A stretch of 64,000 nucleotides of DNA. Source: Thioclava pacifica DSM 10166 (GTDB taxonomy: Bacteria > Pseudomonadota > Alphaproteobacteria > Rhodobacterales > Rhodobacteraceae). The stretch spans positions 496,001 to 560,000 of the forward strand of contig NZ_AUND01000023.1 of NCBI RefSeq assembly GCF_000714535.1. The letters run 5' to 3'. Made by a program: the position numbers and the translations under genes. Shown in pieces: positions 45,563 through 54,236 of the stretch. The stretch's first letter is position 1; each line of letters begins with the position of its first letter. Under the pieces are notes generated by a model. The model saw only the letters and a list, made by a program, of their open reading frames with translations. It was not told where the DNA came from and did no database searches.

Positions 45563-45582
45563 GTCGGTCAAGAGGTTTCGCG

Positions 45583-46164
45583 ATGCCCGAGACGAAAACG
45601 AGCGAGCAGATCCTGAAGATCGCGCGCCAGATCTTGGCGACCCAAGGGCTCGGCGCGGTCTCTTTCGATGCGATCGCGCGCGAATTGGGGCGTTCGAAAC
45701 AGGCGGTGCTTTACTGGTTCCCGACCAAGCAGGCGCTTCTGGGGGCGATGTTCCTGCCCTGGCTGGAGGCTGAGGCGGAGGTGGCTGATGCCGCGCTCGC
45801 CGTGGCGAATGACGCTCCGGAGGCGATAGGGACCTTCGTTCGGGCAGTCGCGGACTTTCATTTTCAGGACATCGACCGGTTCCGCATGATGTATCTCGTG
45901 CCGCAGACGCTCAAGGCGAGCGGGCAGGGAGGCGGGAAGGTCTTTGTGGAACAGGTCCATCCGGTCACCGACAGGCTCTATGGTGCACTGGCGTCCCGGC
46001 TCGAGGGGGAGGCGGAGCTTCGGCGGCGCGACGCAGTGGCGATTCATGCGTCTGTCCTGGGGCTGGTTGCCCTGTTCGGACTGACCGAGAGCCTGAACGA
46101 CCCTCTCAAGCATGGGAAATCCGAAATGGTCGAGGCAATTGTGCGTCGCCTTGGAGGCGTTTGA
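45583..46164 (+). CDS. TetR/AcrR-family repressor
   Basis: A 193-residue regulator: N-terminal HTH at about residues 6-52 (SEQILKIARQILATQGLG, ARELGRSKQAVLYWFPTK) and a helical ligand-binding domain. It probably represses itself and the divergent MAPEG gene by binding the TTACCAT(T/C)GGTAA sites. The inducer is unknown; a lipophilic electrophile would fit a MAPEG target but is only inference. Confidence 0.9.
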   Translation: MPETKTSEQILKIARQILATQGLGAVSFDAIARELGRSKQAVLYWFPTKQALLGAMFLPWLEAEAEVADAALAVANDAPEAIGTFVRAVADFHFQDIDRFRMMYLVPQTLKASGQGGGKVFVEQVHPVTDRLYGALASRLEGEAELRRRDAVAIHASVLGLVALFGLTESLNDPLKHGKSEMVEAIVRRLGGV

Positions 46165-46248
46165 CCGCAGGAAGTCCCCGAGAGGCGGCGTCGGTGCTTC
46201 CCTTTCCCGCACGAGGCGGCAGAATGGCGCGAAAGACAGGAGCCTTGC

Positions 46249-47106
46249 ATGCACCCGACGCCAGACTACGCCGCCCCCGACGATGCCGAGACGCGCAAAT
46301 CCATCGCCCCGGTGATCTGCTACCCGGTCGAGACGCTGCCCGCGCCCGATCTGGCAAGCTACCGGGCCGCGCGCGCGGGTTGGGAGAAGGTGGCGGGCCT
46401 GCGCGTGCCCCCGCGCGAGGCGCTGGCTTTCGAGGTTCCCGCCGGGCATTTCTTCCGCATCACCTCGGTCGAGGGCCCGCAGGTGGGCGATCTGAACCTG
46501 TTCTCGGCGGACCTGTCCGAGCGGTTCTATTCCGGCAAGACCCGCGCTTTGCATGGCACGCATCTGAGCCGGGGCGACCGGATGTGGTCGGGCTTTCCCA
46601 CGCTGCGGCCCATGGCGACGATCACCGAGGATACGCTCGACTGGTATGGGATCGACGCGTTCGGCGGCTCGGTCCATGACGTGATCGGCACGCGCTGCGA
46701 TCCCTATACGCATTGCCTGCTCTCGGATGGCGGGCAGTATCACCATTGCTGCCATTCGAACCTGACCCGCGCGCTGGCCGCGGCGCGGAATCTCTCGCCG
46801 CGCGAGGCCGAGGCGCTGGTGCATGACGTGCTCAACGTCTTCATGTGCACCGGGTTCACCCGCGATACGGGGCAGTATTTCATGAAAGCGAGCCCCGTGC
46901 GCCCCGGCGATTTCCTCGAATTCTTCGCCGAGATCGACCTGCTGGGCGTGCTCTCGGCCTGCCCGGGCGGGGATTGCAGTTCGGAGCACAGCTCGGACAC
47001 CGCGGCCTGTTATCCGCTGGGCGTCGAGATCTACCGCCCCGCGTCAGCGCCCGAAGGCTGGGCGCCACCCGCACCCAACCGATATGACCGCAGCCACGGG
47101 CTCTAA
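46249..47106 (+). CDS. DUF1989 / urea carboxylase-associated family protein
   Basis: A 285-residue protein with the DUF1989 core: FEVPAGHFFRITSVEGPQVGDLN (seen as VPAGHFFRI and GPQVGDLNLF), THLSRGDRMWS, GGQYHHCCHSNL and the cysteine pair in SACPGGDCS. Homologues occur beside urea carboxylase or allophanate genes and bind metal through Cys/His, but no urea genes are here. SD AGGAGC. It overlaps the convergent ABC ATPase gene by 4 bases. Biochemical role unknown. Confidence 0.85.
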   Translation: MHPTPDYAAPDDAETRKSIAPVICYPVETLPAPDLASYRAARAGWEKVAGLRVPPREALAFEVPAGHFFRITSVEGPQVGDLNLFSADLSERFYSGKTRALHGTHLSRGDRMWSGFPTLRPMATITEDTLDWYGIDAFGGSVHDVIGTRCDPYTHCLLSDGGQYHHCCHSNLTRALAAARNLSPREAEALVHDVLNVFMCTGFTRDTGQYFMKASPVRPGDFLEFFAEIDLLGVLSACPGGDCSSEHSSDTAACYPLGVEIYRPASAPEGWAPPAPNRYDRSHGL

Positions 47107-48035
47107 CGGTTCGAGGTCAGCGAGACGAAGACTTCCTCCAGCCCGGGCTGTTCGCTCGCGATATCGCGGATCTCAACCCCGGCAGCGCGCAGCGCGTCGA
47201 GGATATCCTCGGCCGAGGTCTGCTCCCGCGAATAGGAGAACGCCATCTGCCCGCCCGCGCGGGTTTCCATCTTCACGCCCTCGGGCAGGCGGATCTCTTG
47301 GCTGACCGGCTCGCGCGGCTCGACGACCAGCGCCTTGCGATCCATGCGCTTGAGAAGGTTCGGCGTGGTGTCGCGGATGATCAATTCGCCGTGGTTGATG
47401 ATCGCGATCTCGTCGCACATCTCCTCGGCCTCTTCGAGGTAATGCGTGGTCAGGATGATCGTCATCCCCTGCTCGTTGAGCTTGCGCACATTGCGCCAGA
47501 GCATCGCGCGCAGTTCGATATCGACGCCTGCGGTGGGCTCGTCCAGCACGAGGATCTGTGGCCGATGCACCAGCGCCTTGGCCAGCAGGAGCCGCCGCTT
47601 CATCCCGCCCGAGAGGTTGCGCGCATAGGCCTCGGCCTTGTCCGTGAGCCCCACCAGTTCAAGGATTTCATCGGTCCAGCGCTCGGATTTCGGCACGCCG
47701 TAAAGCCCCGCCTGCATTTCCAGCGCGGCACGCGGCGTGAAGAACGGGTCCATGTTCAGCTCTTGCGGCATCACCCCGATGGCCGCGCGCGACTGGCGCG
47801 GGTTCACATCCTGATCGAAGCCCCAGATCACCACGCGCCCTTCGGTTTTCTTCACCAGCCCCGCGAGAATGTTGATCAGCGTCGATTTTCCGGCCCCGTT
47901 CGGTCCCAGAAGCCCGAAGATCGAACCCGCCGGGATCGACAGGTCGAGCCCTTTCAGCGCCTCTTTCGGTTCCTGTTTCTTACCGCCCGCATAGGTCTTG
48001 CGCAGCCCGGTGACCTCGATTGCCTGCTGTTCCAA
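47103..48035 (-). CDS. ABC-2 type transporter ATP-binding protein (no permease adjacent)
   Basis: A 310-residue ATPase: Walker A GPNGAGKS (about residues 43-50), signature LSGGMKRRL, Walker B ILVLDEPTAGVD, H-loop THYLEEAE, and a ~75-residue C-terminal extension as in DrrA/NodI-type exporters. The start is TTG at 48035 behind AAAGGCGGGG. A permease partner would be expected next door, but the 3' neighbour is convergent and unrelated, so the partner is encoded elsewhere. Substrate unknown. Confidence 0.88.
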   Translation of the reverse strand: MEQQAIEVTGLRKTYAGGKKQEPKEALKGLDLSIPAGSIFGLLGPNGAGKSTLINILAGLVKKTEGRVVIWGFDQDVNPRQSRAAIGVMPQELNMDPFFTPRAALEMQAGLYGVPKSERWTDEILELVGLTDKAEAYARNLSGGMKRRLLLAKALVHRPQILVLDEPTAGVDIELRAMLWRNVRKLNEQGMTIILTTHYLEEAEEMCDEIAIINHGELIIRDTTPNLLKRMDRKALVVEPREPVSQEIRLPEGVKMETRAGGQMAFSYSREQTSAEDILDALRAAGVEIRDIASEQPGLEEVFVSLTSNR

Positions 48036-48115
48036 CTTGCCCCGCCTTTCGCGATTGCTAGAATGCGCCTGAATGACAGGCGCGGGTTCTCGTGCCTTAT
48101 ATAGACGGAGCTTCC

Positions 48116-48322
48116 ATGACTGCCACCCATTCGCCCAATGCCCCCGAGGCACCGGAAACCGAGATCGTCACCACCTGGAAAGTCGCCTGCGATGGCGGCG
48201 AGGGCGCTCTGGGCCATCCGCGCGTCTGGCTGTCGATCCCGCGTGATACCGGTTTCGTCGAATGCGGCTATTGCGACAAGAAATACGTGATCGACCGCGA
48301 CCACGCGCATGACGATCACTGA
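48116..48322 (+). CDS. CHCC-type zinc-finger small protein (NDUFS6-like)
   Basis: A 68-residue protein. ACDGG ... HPRVWL and [14 protein letters not shown] give the Cys-His-Cys-Cys zinc pattern of the zf-CHCC family, related to the NDUFS6 subunit of mitochondrial complex I. In alphaproteobacteria such proteins may be complex I accessory subunits. It has a His/Asp-rich end (RDHAHDDH). It overlaps the globin gene start by 14 bases. Divergent from the ABC ATPase gene. Confidence 0.85.
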   Translation: MTATHSPNAPEAPETEIVTTWKVACDGGEGALGHPRVWLSIPRDTGFVECGYCDKKYVIDRDHAHDDH

Positions 48323-48752
48323 ACCGCTCCTGCCGCCCGAGCGGGCGGCGCGGGTGCGTGCGAGTGCCGAACATCTCGATTTCGAGGACCCGGCACTGTT
48401 TCGCGACACCTTCGCGCGGCTCTACGCGATTCATCCCGAGCTTGATCAGGTGCTGCCCAATAGCGAGGGCGGGCAGCAGCTGAAATATGCCGCGATGATG
48501 GAGGTGATCCTTGCCACCCTCGACCCGCCTGACGAACAGGAACTGGAACTGCCGGGTCTCGGCCAGATGCATGTGCTCTTCGGGGCTGAGCCGGAGTACT
48601 ACACCTGGCTCTCAGAGGCGGTGATCGCAGGGATCGCGGCGAAGCTGGGCGATCTCTGGACGCCCGAGCTGGAGGCCGATTGGACCGAGCTTCTCAGCAA
48701 GGTGTCAGCGAAGATGATCGCCGGCGTCGAGGCGCTGGAAGAGCAGGTCTGA
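48309..48752 (+). CDS. Single-domain globin
   Basis: A 147-residue protein with a globin fold: [35 protein letters not shown] (seen in parts) matches helices A-C, and [20 protein letters not shown] matches the F-helix region with a likely proximal histidine at MHV (near residue 87). There is no reductase domain. Such globins bind O2 or NO and may sense or detoxify. It overlaps the zinc-finger gene by 14 bases, so the two are co-translated. Confidence 0.75.
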   Translation: MTITEPLLPPERAARVRASAEHLDFEDPALFRDTFARLYAIHPELDQVLPNSEGGQQLKYAAMMEVILATLDPPDEQELELPGLGQMHVLFGAEPEYYTWLSEAVIAGIAAKLGDLWTPELEADWTELLSKVSAKMIAGVEALEEQV

Positions 48753-48774
48753 GGGCAGGGCGCAGCCCTCGGCC

Positions 48775-48933
48775 TCACTTGCCCTTCTTGGCGGCCGCCT
48801 TCATCCGTTTCAGCAATTCGGCCTTGGGGTCTTTCTTGCCATAGGGCGTCTTGTCGGTGCCATAGGCATTGTGTTCGGCGTGCTTGGGCGTGTTCTTGGG
48901 CGCTTTCGCCCCGCCCATCTTGGAATAATCCAT
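48775..48933 (-). CDS. Small basic protein, 52 residues, unknown function
   Basis: Reading the minus strand from ATG 48933 gives MDYSKMGGAKAPKNTPKHAE, then HNAYGTDKTPYGKKDPK and the lysine-rich end AELLKRMKAAAKKGK. Coding-like features are a third-position G/C bias and an AAAGGA SD about 10 bases upstream. Fourteen of 52 residues are lysine, so it may bind nucleic acid or ribosomes, but no family function is known to me. It is convergent with the globin gene (22-base gap). Confidence 0.72.
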   Translation of the reverse strand: MDYSKMGGAKAPKNTPKHAEHNAYGTDKTPYGKKDPKAELLKRMKAAAKKGK

Positions 48934-49246
48934 CGGTTCGATCCTTTGCGGTTGCGATTGAGATGGGGGATTTAAGGGCTGCTGGCAAGGGCTCTGCGCT
49001 CATCCTTTGGCACGGGCGTCTAGCCCGGGCCGCGCCCGACACTCCCCCCGGGAGGGCGCATTGGCGATGTCTCGTGAGTTCAAGCGGCCTGCGGGCTTTT
49101 GAGATAAAGCGCCAGGCCACGCGCGGATCATTGCGCCCACCCGAGGCTCGGGCGCGGCCCTTTGCACCAAGCCGCCCCCGATCCTCTTTCCCTCCGCACC
49201 CCCCTGTGGCACAACCGGGCCCAACGCGTGAAGGAGGGCCCTCGCA
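48934..49246. other. Gene-free stretch between the small basic protein and polA
   Basis: Contains the upstream region of the 52-residue gene, repeat A copy 2 (49022-49160) and the polA leader with SD GAAGGAGG (49228-49235). No other reading frame here looks real. Confidence 0.6.
49022..49160 (+). repeat. Dispersed intergenic repeat, family A, copy 2
   Basis: 139 bp matching 1424-1564 in the same orientation. The longest identical block runs from CCGGGCCGCGCCCGAC (one mismatch after it) through CTCCCCCCGGGAGGGCGCAT to TGGCGATGTCT. The second half diverges more but keeps GAGATAAAG, GCCA and GGCTCGGGCGCG. Located just upstream of polA. Confidence 0.8.
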
Positions 49247-52072
49247 ATGGCATTCGGCAAAGGTTGTCACCTGCATCTGATCGACGGCTCGGCCTTCATC
49301 TTCCGCGCCTATCACGCGCTGCCGCCGCTGACGCGCAAATCCGACGGGCTCCCGATCGGCGCGGTCTCGGGCTTCTGCAACATGCTGTGGAAATATATCG
49401 AGGACGCCAAGGGCTCGGACGCGCCCACCCATGCGGCGGTGATCTTCGACAAGGGCAGCCACACCTTCCGCAACGACCTCTACGATCTCTACAAGGCCAA
49501 TCGCGAGGAGATGCCCGAGGAACTGCGCCCGCAGATCCCGCTGACCCGCGAGGCCACCAAGGCCTTCAATATCGCCTGCGAGGAACTGGCGGGCTACGAG
49601 GCCGACGACATCATCGCCACGCTCGCGCGCCAGGGCCGCGAGGCCGGTGGTCGGGTGACGATCATTTCCTCGGACAAGGACCTGATGCAGCTCGTCGGCG
49701 GTGGGGTCGAGATGTTCGACGCGATGAAGAACCGCGCGATCGGGGTCGAGGAGGTCGAGGCCAAGTTTGGCGTGCCCCCCGAGAAGGTGATCGACGTTCA
49801 GGCGCTGGCTGGCGACTCGGTCGACAATATCCCCGGCGCGCCCGGCATCGGTGTGAAGACCGCGGCGCTTCTGATTAACGAATTCGGCGATCTGGAAACG
49901 CTGCTGGCGCGCGCCGGCGAGATCAAGCAACCCAAGCGCCGCGAGACGTTGATCGAGAAGGCCGAGCAGATCCGCCTGTCGAAACAGCTCGTGACGCTCG
50001 ACGACCAGACCCCGATCGAATTTACCCTCGACGATCTGGAAATCCGCGAGCCGAACCCCGAAGAGCTGATGGAGTTCCTCAACCGGATGGAATTCCGCAC
50101 GCTGACCCGCCGCGTGGCCGAGAAATTCGGCGCCGAGCCGCCGCCCGCGCCCGAGGTCTCGGATGTGCCCGCGAGCCATGATGCGCAAGCGCAGGACATT
50201 GAGCAGCCTCCCTTCAACCCCGATAGCTACACCTGCATCCGCGATGCCGGGGAGCTTGCGAAATGGCTCGATGAGGCGCGTGCGAAAGGCTGGGTCGCGG
50301 TCGATACCGAAACGACCTCGCTGGACGAGATGCAGGCGGAGCTGGTCGGTGTGTCGCTGTGCATCGAGGCCGGGAAGGCCGCCTATATCCCGCTGGGGCA
50401 TACCTCGGGCGGTGACGACCTTTTCGGCGGCTCGGAACGTGTCGCGGGCCAGATGGATCTCGATGAGGCGTTGAAGCTTCTCAAACCCGTACTCGAAGAT
50501 CCGGCGATCCTGAAGATCGGGCAGAACATGAAGTATGACTTCAAGATCTTCGCCCGCCACGGCATTCGCGTGGCCCCGATCGACGACACGATGCTGATGT
50601 CCTACGCGATGTTCTCGGGGCTGCATGGCCACGGGATGGATGCGCTCTCGGATCGCTATCTCAACCACCAGCCGATCCCGATCAAGGAGCTGATCGGCTC
50701 GGGCAAAAACCAGATCACCTTCGACAAGGTCGAGGTGGAAAAGGCCACGCGCTACGCCGCCGAGGATGCCGATATCACGCTGCGCCTGTGGCAGATGTTC
50801 AAGCCGCGCCTGCATCGCGAACAGGTCACTACCGTTTACGAAACGCTCGAGCGCCCGCTGGTCCCGGTGCTGGCCGATATGGAAATGGCGGGGGTCAAAG
50901 TCGAGACTGCGGTGCTGTCGCGCATGTCCAACGCGTTCGCACAGAAGATGGCGCAGCTCGAAGACGAGATCGGCCAGATCGCGGGCCAGCCTTTCAATGT
51001 TGGCTCGCCGAAACAGCTAGGCGAGATCCTCTTTGACACGATGGGCGTCGAGGGTGGCAAGAAGGGCAAGACCGGGGCTTACGGCACGGGCGCGGATGTG
51101 CTCGAGGACGTGACCACGATGGAGGATACCAACCCGCAGGCGGCGAAACTGGCTGCCCGCGTGCTCGATTGGCGCCAGATATCGAAGCTGAAATCGACCT
51201 ATACGGATGCGCTCCAGACCCATGTGAACCCCGAGACGGGCCGCGTGCATACGTCCTATGTGATCTCGGGGGCCAATACCGGGCGGCTCGCCTCGACCGA
51301 TCCGAACCTGCAGAATATCCCCGTGCGCTCCGAGGAAGGCCGCCGCATCCGCGAGGCCTTCGTGGCGCGCGAGGGCTGCAAGATCGTCTCGCTCGACTAT
51401 TCGCAGATCGAACTGCGCATCCTCGCCCATGTCGCGGACCTGCCGGAAATGCGCGAGGCCTTCAAGGAGGGCCTCGACATTCACGCTGCCACCGCATCCG
51501 AGATGTTCGACGTGCCGCTTGAGCAGATGACACCCGAGATTCGCCGCCAGGCGAAAGCGATCAATTTCGGGGTGATCTACGGGATTTCCGGCTTTGGCCT
51601 CGCGCGCAACCTGCGCATCCCGCGGGCCGAGGCTCAGGGCTTCATCGACCGCTATTTCGAGCGCTTCCCCGGGATACGGCGATACATGGACGCCACTGTG
51701 GAATTCGCCAAGGAACACAAATACGTCGAAACCCTGTTCGGGCGGCGCATCCACACCCCCGAGATCACCGCCAAGGGGCCGGCCGCGGGCTTCGCGAAAC
51801 GCGCCGCGATCAACGCGCCGATCCAGGGCGCGGCGGCCGACGTGATCCGCCGGGCGATGATCCGGATGCCCGGCGAGATCATGCACCTGCCCGCGGCGAT
51901 GCTGTTGCAGGTCCATGACGAACTGATCTTCGAGGTCGCCGATCATGCCGTCGACGAGCTGATCGCGGTCGCCCGCCGGGTGATGGAAAGCGCGGCCGAG
52001 CCGGCGGTGAAGCTCTCGGTGCCGCTGATCGTCGATGCGGGGCAGGGGGCAAGCTGGGCCGAGGCGCACTGA
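49247..52072 (+). CDS. polA: DNA polymerase I with active proofreading motifs
   Basis: A 941-residue polymerase with all three domains: 5'-3' exonuclease (about 1-290, DGSAFIFRAYHAL, YEADDIIATLA, SSDKDLMQL, GDSVDNIPGAPGIG); 3'-5' exonuclease (about 320-520) with intact DTETTSL, NMKYD and YAAEDAD; and polymerase (about 550-941) with SLDYSQIELRILAH, RQAKAINFGVIYG and QVHDEL. It fills gaps in repair and removes Okazaki primers. SD GAAGGAGG. The stop is 3 bases from the convergent DUF2798 stop. Confidence 0.98.
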   Translation: MAFGKGCHLHLIDGSAFIFRAYHALPPLTRKSDGLPIGAVSGFCNMLWKYIEDAKGSDAPTHAAVIFDKGSHTFRNDLYDLYKANREEMPEELRPQIPLTREATKAFNIACEELAGYEADDIIATLARQGREAGGRVTIISSDKDLMQLVGGGVEMFDAMKNRAIGVEEVEAKFGVPPEKVIDVQALAGDSVDNIPGAPGIGVKTAALLINEFGDLETLLARAGEIKQPKRRETLIEKAEQIRLSKQLVTLDDQTPIEFTLDDLEIREPNPEELMEFLNRMEFRTLTRRVAEKFGAEPPPAPEVSDVPASHDAQAQDIEQPPFNPDSYTCIRDAGELAKWLDEARAKGWVAVDTETTSLDEMQAELVGVSLCIEAGKAAYIPLGHTSGGDDLFGGSERVAGQMDLDEALKLLKPVLEDPAILKIGQNMKYDFKIFARHGIRVAPIDDTMLMSYAMFSGLHGHGMDALSDRYLNHQPIPIKELIGSGKNQITFDKVEVEKATRYAAEDADITLRLWQMFKPRLHREQVTTVYETLERPLVPVLADMEMAGVKVETAVLSRMSNAFAQKMAQLEDEIGQIAGQPFNVGSPKQLGEILFDTMGVEGGKKGKTGAYGTGADVLEDVTTMEDTNPQAAKLAARVLDWRQISKLKSTYTDALQTHVNPETGRVHTSYVISGANTGRLASTDPNLQNIPVRSEEGRRIREAFVAREGCKIVSLDYSQIELRILAHVADLPEMREAFKEGLDIHAATASEMFDVPLEQMTPEIRRQAKAINFGVIYGISGFGLARNLRIPRAEAQGFIDRYFERFPGIRRYMDATVEFAKEHKYVETLFGRRIHTPEITAKGPAAGFAKRAAINAPIQGAAADVIRRAMIRMPGEIMHLPAAMLLQVHDELIFEVADHAVDELIAVARRVMESAAEPAVKLSVPLIVDAGQGASWAEAH

Positions 52073-52075
52073 GCC

Positions 52076-52297
52076 TCAGCGCGTCACCATCGCGGTCGCA
52101 CGCCGGGCAATCGGGGCGACCAGAAGCACTGCCGGATAGGCGAGCAGCCAGCTCGACAGCCAGCTTGAGACCCAGAGCAGATGGAACCCTTCATGCAGCC
52201 CTGAGGCGCGATAGGTCGCGATGCCCGAGACCAGGAGCGACATCGTGCCCGACAGGAAGAAGCTGAAGACGAAATGCGAATATCGTGCGGGGATCAT
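52076..52297 (-). CDS. DUF2798 small membrane protein
   Basis: A 73-residue protein with two membrane helices; the start RYSHFVFSFFLSGTMSLLVS and WLSSWLLAYPAVLLVAPIAR match DUF2798. Function unknown. The ATG at 52297 follows GAGG. Convergent with polA. Confidence 0.85.
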   Translation of the reverse strand: MIPARYSHFVFSFFLSGTMSLLVSGIATYRASGLHEGFHLLWVSSWLSSWLLAYPAVLLVAPIARRATAMVTR

Positions 52298-52458
52298 GAC
52301 GGGCCTCGTCGTCTTGGGGAGGTTTGGCTCTCATTTTGGTGATCGCCCCGCCTCGGCGCAACGCACAGATCCGTGTGTAAGGCTGCGCAATTGAAACATG
52401 CCCACCGGGCGCATTGACCTCTGCGGCGCGCGGTGGTGAGACTGGCGGAGCCTCCGGC

Positions 52459-52518
52459 GGGGATATTTGAAGCAGTTGGAAAAACCACGCCCTGCTTCCA
52501 ACTGCTTCAAATATCCCC
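52459..52518. repeat. Perfect 23-bp inverted repeat, family B
   Basis: Left arm 52459-52481 (GGGGATATTTGAAGCAGTTG plus GAA) and its exact complement 52496-52518 enclose a 14-nt loop. It lies in the 272-base gap between the DUF2798 gene and the CDF gene, both transcribed away from it, so it is not a terminator for either neighbour. Same family as 7491-7555. Confidence 0.85.
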
Positions 52519-52569
52519 CGCGGAGCGTCCGCCCGCGCCATTGGCGCAAAGGTTTCAAGAAAGGCGCGC

Positions 52570-53475
52570 ATGCCCCACGATCACCACCACCACCATCATC
52601 ACCTCGACGAGAGTGCGAGCGACAACCGTGTGCTTTGGGCGGTGGTCGTGAATGTGGTTCTGACCGCGGCGCAGGTCGTGGGGGGCGCGATCGCGGGGTC
52701 AATGGCGCTGATCGCGGATGGGGTGCATAATTTCTCCGATGCCGCGGCGCTGGTGCTGGCCTTCGGGGCGCGTAAGCTCGCGCGCCGGGGCGCGGATGCG
52801 GCAATGAGCTTCGGCTGGTCGCGCGCCGAGGTTGTCGCGGCCTTCGTCAATTACATCGCGCTGATCCTGATATCGATCTGGCTGATCGTGGAAGCGGTGG
52901 GCCGGATGATCCATCCGCCGCAGGTCGATGGCTGGATCGTGGTGTGGCTGGCGACGCTGGCGCTGGTGATCGACCTTGCGACGGCCGCGCTGACCTATGC
53001 GCTCTCGAAGCACAGCCTCAATATTCGCGCGGCGTTCCTGCATAACCTTGCCGATGCGGGGGCCTCGGTCGCGGTGATCGTGGGCGGCGTGGTGATCCTG
53101 CTCTATGATTGGCGGCTGGTCGATCCGATCCTGACCATCGGGATTTCGCTTTTCATCCTTTGGCACGTCTTCTCGGATCTGAAACCGGTGCTGCGCATCC
53201 TGATGCTCGGCGCACCGCCCGAGAAGGATTGTACCGAAGTGCGCGGCGCGCTTGGCGAGATCGCGGGAGTTGCGAGCGTCCATCACGTGCATCTGTGGCA
53301 GATCGACGAGCGGCGGATCTCGGTCGAGGCGCATTTGGTTCTGGCCGAGGGGCAGGATTACGCGCCGGTCATCGCGCGCGCCAAGGAGATGCTGGCGCAT
53401 CGCTTCGATATCCACCATGCAACGCTGGAGCCCGAAAACGCGGCATTGGGCTGCGCCGATCACCCGGCGCATTGA
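52570..53475 (+). CDS. Cation diffusion facilitator (CzcD/ZitB-type zinc exporter)
   Basis: A 301-residue inner-membrane antiporter with six helices. The metal-site residues appear as HNFSDAAAL (helix 2) and HNLADAGAS (helix 5), and the C-terminal cytoplasmic domain has VHHVHLWQID. The N-terminus is DHHHHHHH, which may gather metal ions. It exports Zn and possibly Cd or Co in exchange for protons. SD AAAGG. No metal-responsive regulator gene adjoins it. Confidence 0.9.
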   Translation: MPHDHHHHHHHLDESASDNRVLWAVVVNVVLTAAQVVGGAIAGSMALIADGVHNFSDAAALVLAFGARKLARRGADAAMSFGWSRAEVVAAFVNYIALILISIWLIVEAVGRMIHPPQVDGWIVVWLATLALVIDLATAALTYALSKHSLNIRAAFLHNLADAGASVAVIVGGVVILLYDWRLVDPILTIGISLFILWHVFSDLKPVLRILMLGAPPEKDCTEVRGALGEIAGVASVHHVHLWQIDERRISVEAHLVLAEGQDYAPVIARAKEMLAHRFDIHHATLEPENAALGCADHPAH

Positions 53476-53479
53476 GGGC

Positions 53480-54235
53480 TCAGGGTTTCGGCAGCCAGCC
53501 CAGTGTTTCGCGCGTCTCCGCCTGCGGCGTGTATTCGGCCGAGGCATAGCCCGCATAGCCCTGCGCATCGAGCGTCGCGAAAAACGCTTCCAGGTCGATC
53601 GTGCCCGAGCCCGGACCGCCGCGCCCCGGCGCATCGGCGAATTGCACATGCACCGCGCGGCGCCCGTGCTGGGCCCAGCTGCCCGCCACATCTTCGGTCA
53701 GCATCTGCGCGTGATAGGCGTCGAATTGCAGATGCAGGTTGGGCGCGCCGACCTCATCGAGAATTTCCGCCGCCAGATCGAAGCTGTTGAGGAAATAGCC
53801 CGGCATGTCGATCGGGTTGATCGGCTCGATCGTGAGCGAGCGTTTCGGCGCCCGCGCCGCCGCCCATGTCAGGTTCTCGATGTAGGTCTTTCGCGCGACC
53901 ATCCCCTCCGACTTGCCCGACATGATATGGATATGGCGGGGCTTGAGCACATCGGCGAAGCGCAACGCCCGGTCGAAATCGCGCCGGAAGCGGTCTTCGC
54001 AGCCCGGCACGGCGGCGAAGCCCCGGTCGCCCCCCGCCCAGTTCGGAGGCGGCACGTTCATCAGCACGAAGGTCAGATCGTTGCGGATCAGCTCGTGGCG
54101 CATTTCCTGAGCTGAGAATTCATAGGGAAACAGGACCTCGACCGCGTCGAATCCGGCTGCCTTGGCCGCCGCGAACCGCTCCATGAAGGGCAGTTCGGTG
54201 AAGAGAAAGGTCAGGTTGGCGGCGAATTTCGGCAC
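53480..54235 (-). CDS. hyi: Hydroxypyruvate isomerase family protein (TIM barrel)
   Basis: A 251-residue xylose-isomerase-like TIM barrel. The opening PKFAANLTFLFTELPF, FDAVEVLFPYE, IEPINPIDMPGYFL, LQFDAYHAQ and YASAEYTPQ match Hyi along its length, including the metal-binding Glu and His. It interconverts hydroxypyruvate and tartronate semialdehyde. The start is GTG at 54235, one base after the stop of the DUF1285 gene, so the two form an operon. No glyoxylate genes (gcl, glxR) are beside it, so the in vivo substrate may differ. Confidence 0.85.
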   Translation of the reverse strand: MPKFAANLTFLFTELPFMERFAAAKAAGFDAVEVLFPYEFSAQEMRHELIRNDLTFVLMNVPPPNWAGGDRGFAAVPGCEDRFRRDFDRALRFADVLKPRHIHIMSGKSEGMVARKTYIENLTWAAARAPKRSLTIEPINPIDMPGYFLNSFDLAAEILDEVGAPNLHLQFDAYHAQMLTEDVAGSWAQHGRRAVHVQFADAPGRGGPGSGTIDLEAFFATLDAQGYAGYASAEYTPQAETRETLGWLPKP

Positions 54236-54236
54236 G

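Noticed and set aside
46249-47106. Urea carboxylase pathway locus
   Set aside because: The DUF1989 protein stands alone; no urea carboxylase, allophanate hydrolase or transporter genes are present.
48599-50815. Minus-strand frame (~740 codons) across polA start and repeat A copy 2
   Set aside because: Antisense of polA; it also runs through the repeat and the 52-residue gene in a wrong frame.
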